Source of the DNA: Phascolarctos cinereus
Lineage: Eukaryota > Chordata > Mammalia > Diprotodontia > Phascolarctidae
Length of the DNA: 64,000 nucleotides
Direction of reading: 5' to 3'
Assembly: GCF_002099425.1 (NCBI RefSeq)
Contig: NW_018344336.1
Coordinates: 716,001-780,000 of the forward strand
Shown: positions 62,564-64,000 of the stretch, one piece after another
Numbering within the stretch: position 1 is the stretch's first letter
Layout: each line of letters starts with the position of its first letter
The notes under the pieces: generated by a model
What the model was told of the DNA's origin: nothing
The model's database searches: none
Seen by the model: only the letters and a program-made list of their open reading frames with translations
Made by a program: the position numbers and the translations under genes

Positions 62564-64000
62564 CCTTAGAATGGAAAACCTCACAAATCAAATGGATTTA
62601 TTTTCATGTATATACTCAGTAGGCCCAAATGTTGGGTATTTTTAATTAATTAAAAAATGGGATAGATTTTTTGTAGGAGATCATTTATTTATTACAATAT
62701 GATTTTTATTGGACATCAGCGATGCGTAAGAAAAACTAACAAAGAAACTAAAGAAAACTTAAACCAAAAAGCTCTTCTTTTCAACCACCCTGCCAAAAAT
62801 GTTTGGTGAGATTATTGTCAATTGTTTGTCTAGCTAAATAAAGCCCTCAAAACCACAATACTGCATATAAAACAAAGATAGTTACTTTTATTTTTTAGTA
62901 AATACTTTTCCTTTTATGAGTATTAATAAAAATGAATATCAAAGAATTTTGATCACAAAAACAAGATGATAAGTAAGGTAAGCTTATCAAGAAGATTTCT
63001 ATTTTGAAATCACCTTATTTGTAAGACCCACATAATAATCATTTAATTAATAAAAATAAACATAAGAAAGACCCAAATTAACATGATATGGATTTACAGG
63101 CAAAATGTTGGATGGTCTGTAGGCCACTGTAAGTCTAGGCTTCTGGGGAAGCTTCATGTGGAGATATAAGTAGCCAAGAATGATATACAGAATGTCAGAG
63201 CTGGGAGTTGAGTCTTGCCTCTGGATGTGCATTGGAAAGTGAAGCCAGAATAAGAGATCTTGGAGGTCCCCTGGAATGAAGACTGTGTGAGCTTGCAGGA
63301 AAAGTCTGAATCCAGAGTCCTGAGCTTGCTTCATCTGTAGAATCTATAATAGCAATGTTGGGATGGAATAGAAGAGGAACATTGGGAGATCTTCATGGGC
63401 TAAGAATGGAAATTGTCAGAAACAGGGGGATTTTCTAATATGGTGTAGAGTAGCCATGTTTGAGAGAATGGAGGTGGTAGAACTCGTAGAATAAAAGATA
63501 TCAGACCAGAGAATGCCCTGAGAGTCCTGATGGTAGATCTTGAAATAGCCTAGAAACTATCATATTTGATTGCTAAGCCTTCTCTGAGAACAGAAATGAT
63601 TGGCCATGAATGGGCCTTAGAATGGAAAATGTCATGAATGGCAAGAATTTATTCCTGTATATAAGTTGGCCTAAATATTGACCTGTTGTAGGTAATTTAT
63701 AAAACAAGGCAAAGATCTATTTCTCTGATGTGATCAAATATAAATTCTGCTTTCCATTGTAATTGGCATTGGTCATGCAAAAATTTAAAAATGCTTACAT
63801 CCTTAAATACAGATCTTTCAAAGCATGATGAAAATATTATCTATTTTATGGCCACTCAAAAACACCCAGCAAACGCAAATACCTGTATGCTAAAACTAAT
63901 GAAATCCTCTGCAATTTCTTCACTGATAAAGATTAAAATTGATAGTAATGTTAGTGATAATGGATATTCTGTGTTTTTAGGCATTAGACTCTTATGATAA
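62564..64000 (+). repeat. HOR unit 17 (A and start of B, cut by window end)
   Basis: A marker 62564, B marker near 63616; the array continues past the right end of the window. Late A and B closely match 55.1-56.6 kb but lack the hAT element. The empty site ATATCAGACCAGAGAATG is near 63498. Confidence 0.84.

Larger units (their letters stand above)
330..64000 (+). repeat. Macrosatellite array with four-monomer higher-order repeat (A-B-C-D)
   Basis: The whole stretch is made of about 1-kb monomers in tandem. Each has, in order: a marker resembling CCTTAGAATGGAAAAT; a T-rich part with AAATATTGACC; an A-rich part with TTTTTTGGCTAGC and runs of A and C; a TTGATAAAGACTGCT block; a GGAGAAGACTTCT block; a CTTAGAACACTGAATGTC block; a purine-rich block around GAGAGTGGGAGATGTTCAG; and a closing purine-rich block around GGGATATCAGAGCAGAGAG. 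Four diverged types recur in fixed order, giving a period of 3.7-4.0 kb where intact. CpG is rare and the plus strand is purine-rich. No open frame is conserved from copy to copy. I do not recognise the family and give it no function. Confidence 0.93.

Noticed and set aside
330-64000. CRISPR array or bacterial repeat system
   Set aside because: Repeat units are about 1 kb with no spacers, and the interspersed elements are mammalian.
330-64000. Centromere with CENP-B boxes
   Set aside because: I found no clear CENP-B box (TTCG followed by A and CGGG at the set spacing); centromeric identity cannot be claimed from sequence.
330-64000. Marsupial X-inactivation RNA locus (Rsx-like)
   Set aside because: The 1-kb AT-rich monomers do not look like the short GC-richer tandem repeats I know of from that RNA, and nothing shows transcription.

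Overview
The window holds no host gene that I can support. From about position 330 to the end it is one continuous, AT-rich, CpG-poor tandem repeat array. The host looks like a marsupial, probably an Australian one. The evidence is several tRNA-derived CORE/MIR-like SINEs of the type common in marsupials, a LINE-1 3' end and an ORF2 fragment of marsupial type, and a small hAT-type DNA transposon. The species and chromosome cannot be read from the sequence.

The array is a macrosatellite with higher-order structure. The ancestral monomer is about 0.8-1.1 kb. Every monomer carries the same blocks in the same order, starting with a marker of the form CCTTAGAATGGAAAAT. Four diverged monomer types (A, B, C, D) follow one another to make a higher-order repeat (HOR) of about 3.7-4.0 kb. 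A-markers lie near 520, 4500, 8347, 12088, 15411 (remnant), 18572, 22440, 26767, 30209, 30438 (partial), 32621, 35172, 39155, 47327, 50009, 53199, 58014 and 62564. Two A forms occur: A-long, and A-short, which lacks roughly 270-300 bp. From about 22 kb onward the regular ABCD order breaks up through partial deletions, hybrid monomers and a recurring contracted ABC form that lacks most of C plus half of D.

Regions: 1-330, LINE-1 3' end. 330-22440, regular ABCD units 1-6. 22440-39235, rearranged units with SINEs, a LINE-1-like filler and a LINE 3' tail. 39236-43530, an inverted block. 43530-64000, more forward units with SINEs, two further LINE tails, a LINE-1 ORF2 fragment and the hAT element.

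The most informative observations are historical. A LINE 3' fragment ending in a zinc-finger motif occurs three times at the same point of monomer C, so it has been amplified as a passenger of the array. Two SINE insertions are likewise shared between distant units. The inverted block is a contracted reverse copy of the segment now at about 48.9-57.0 kb, sharing a hybrid monomer junction with it. Several segments 6-20 kb apart are nearly identical inside otherwise more diverged units. That points to recent local duplication or gene conversion. All alignments were made by eye, so percentages are avoided and boundaries are good to about 10-30 bp.
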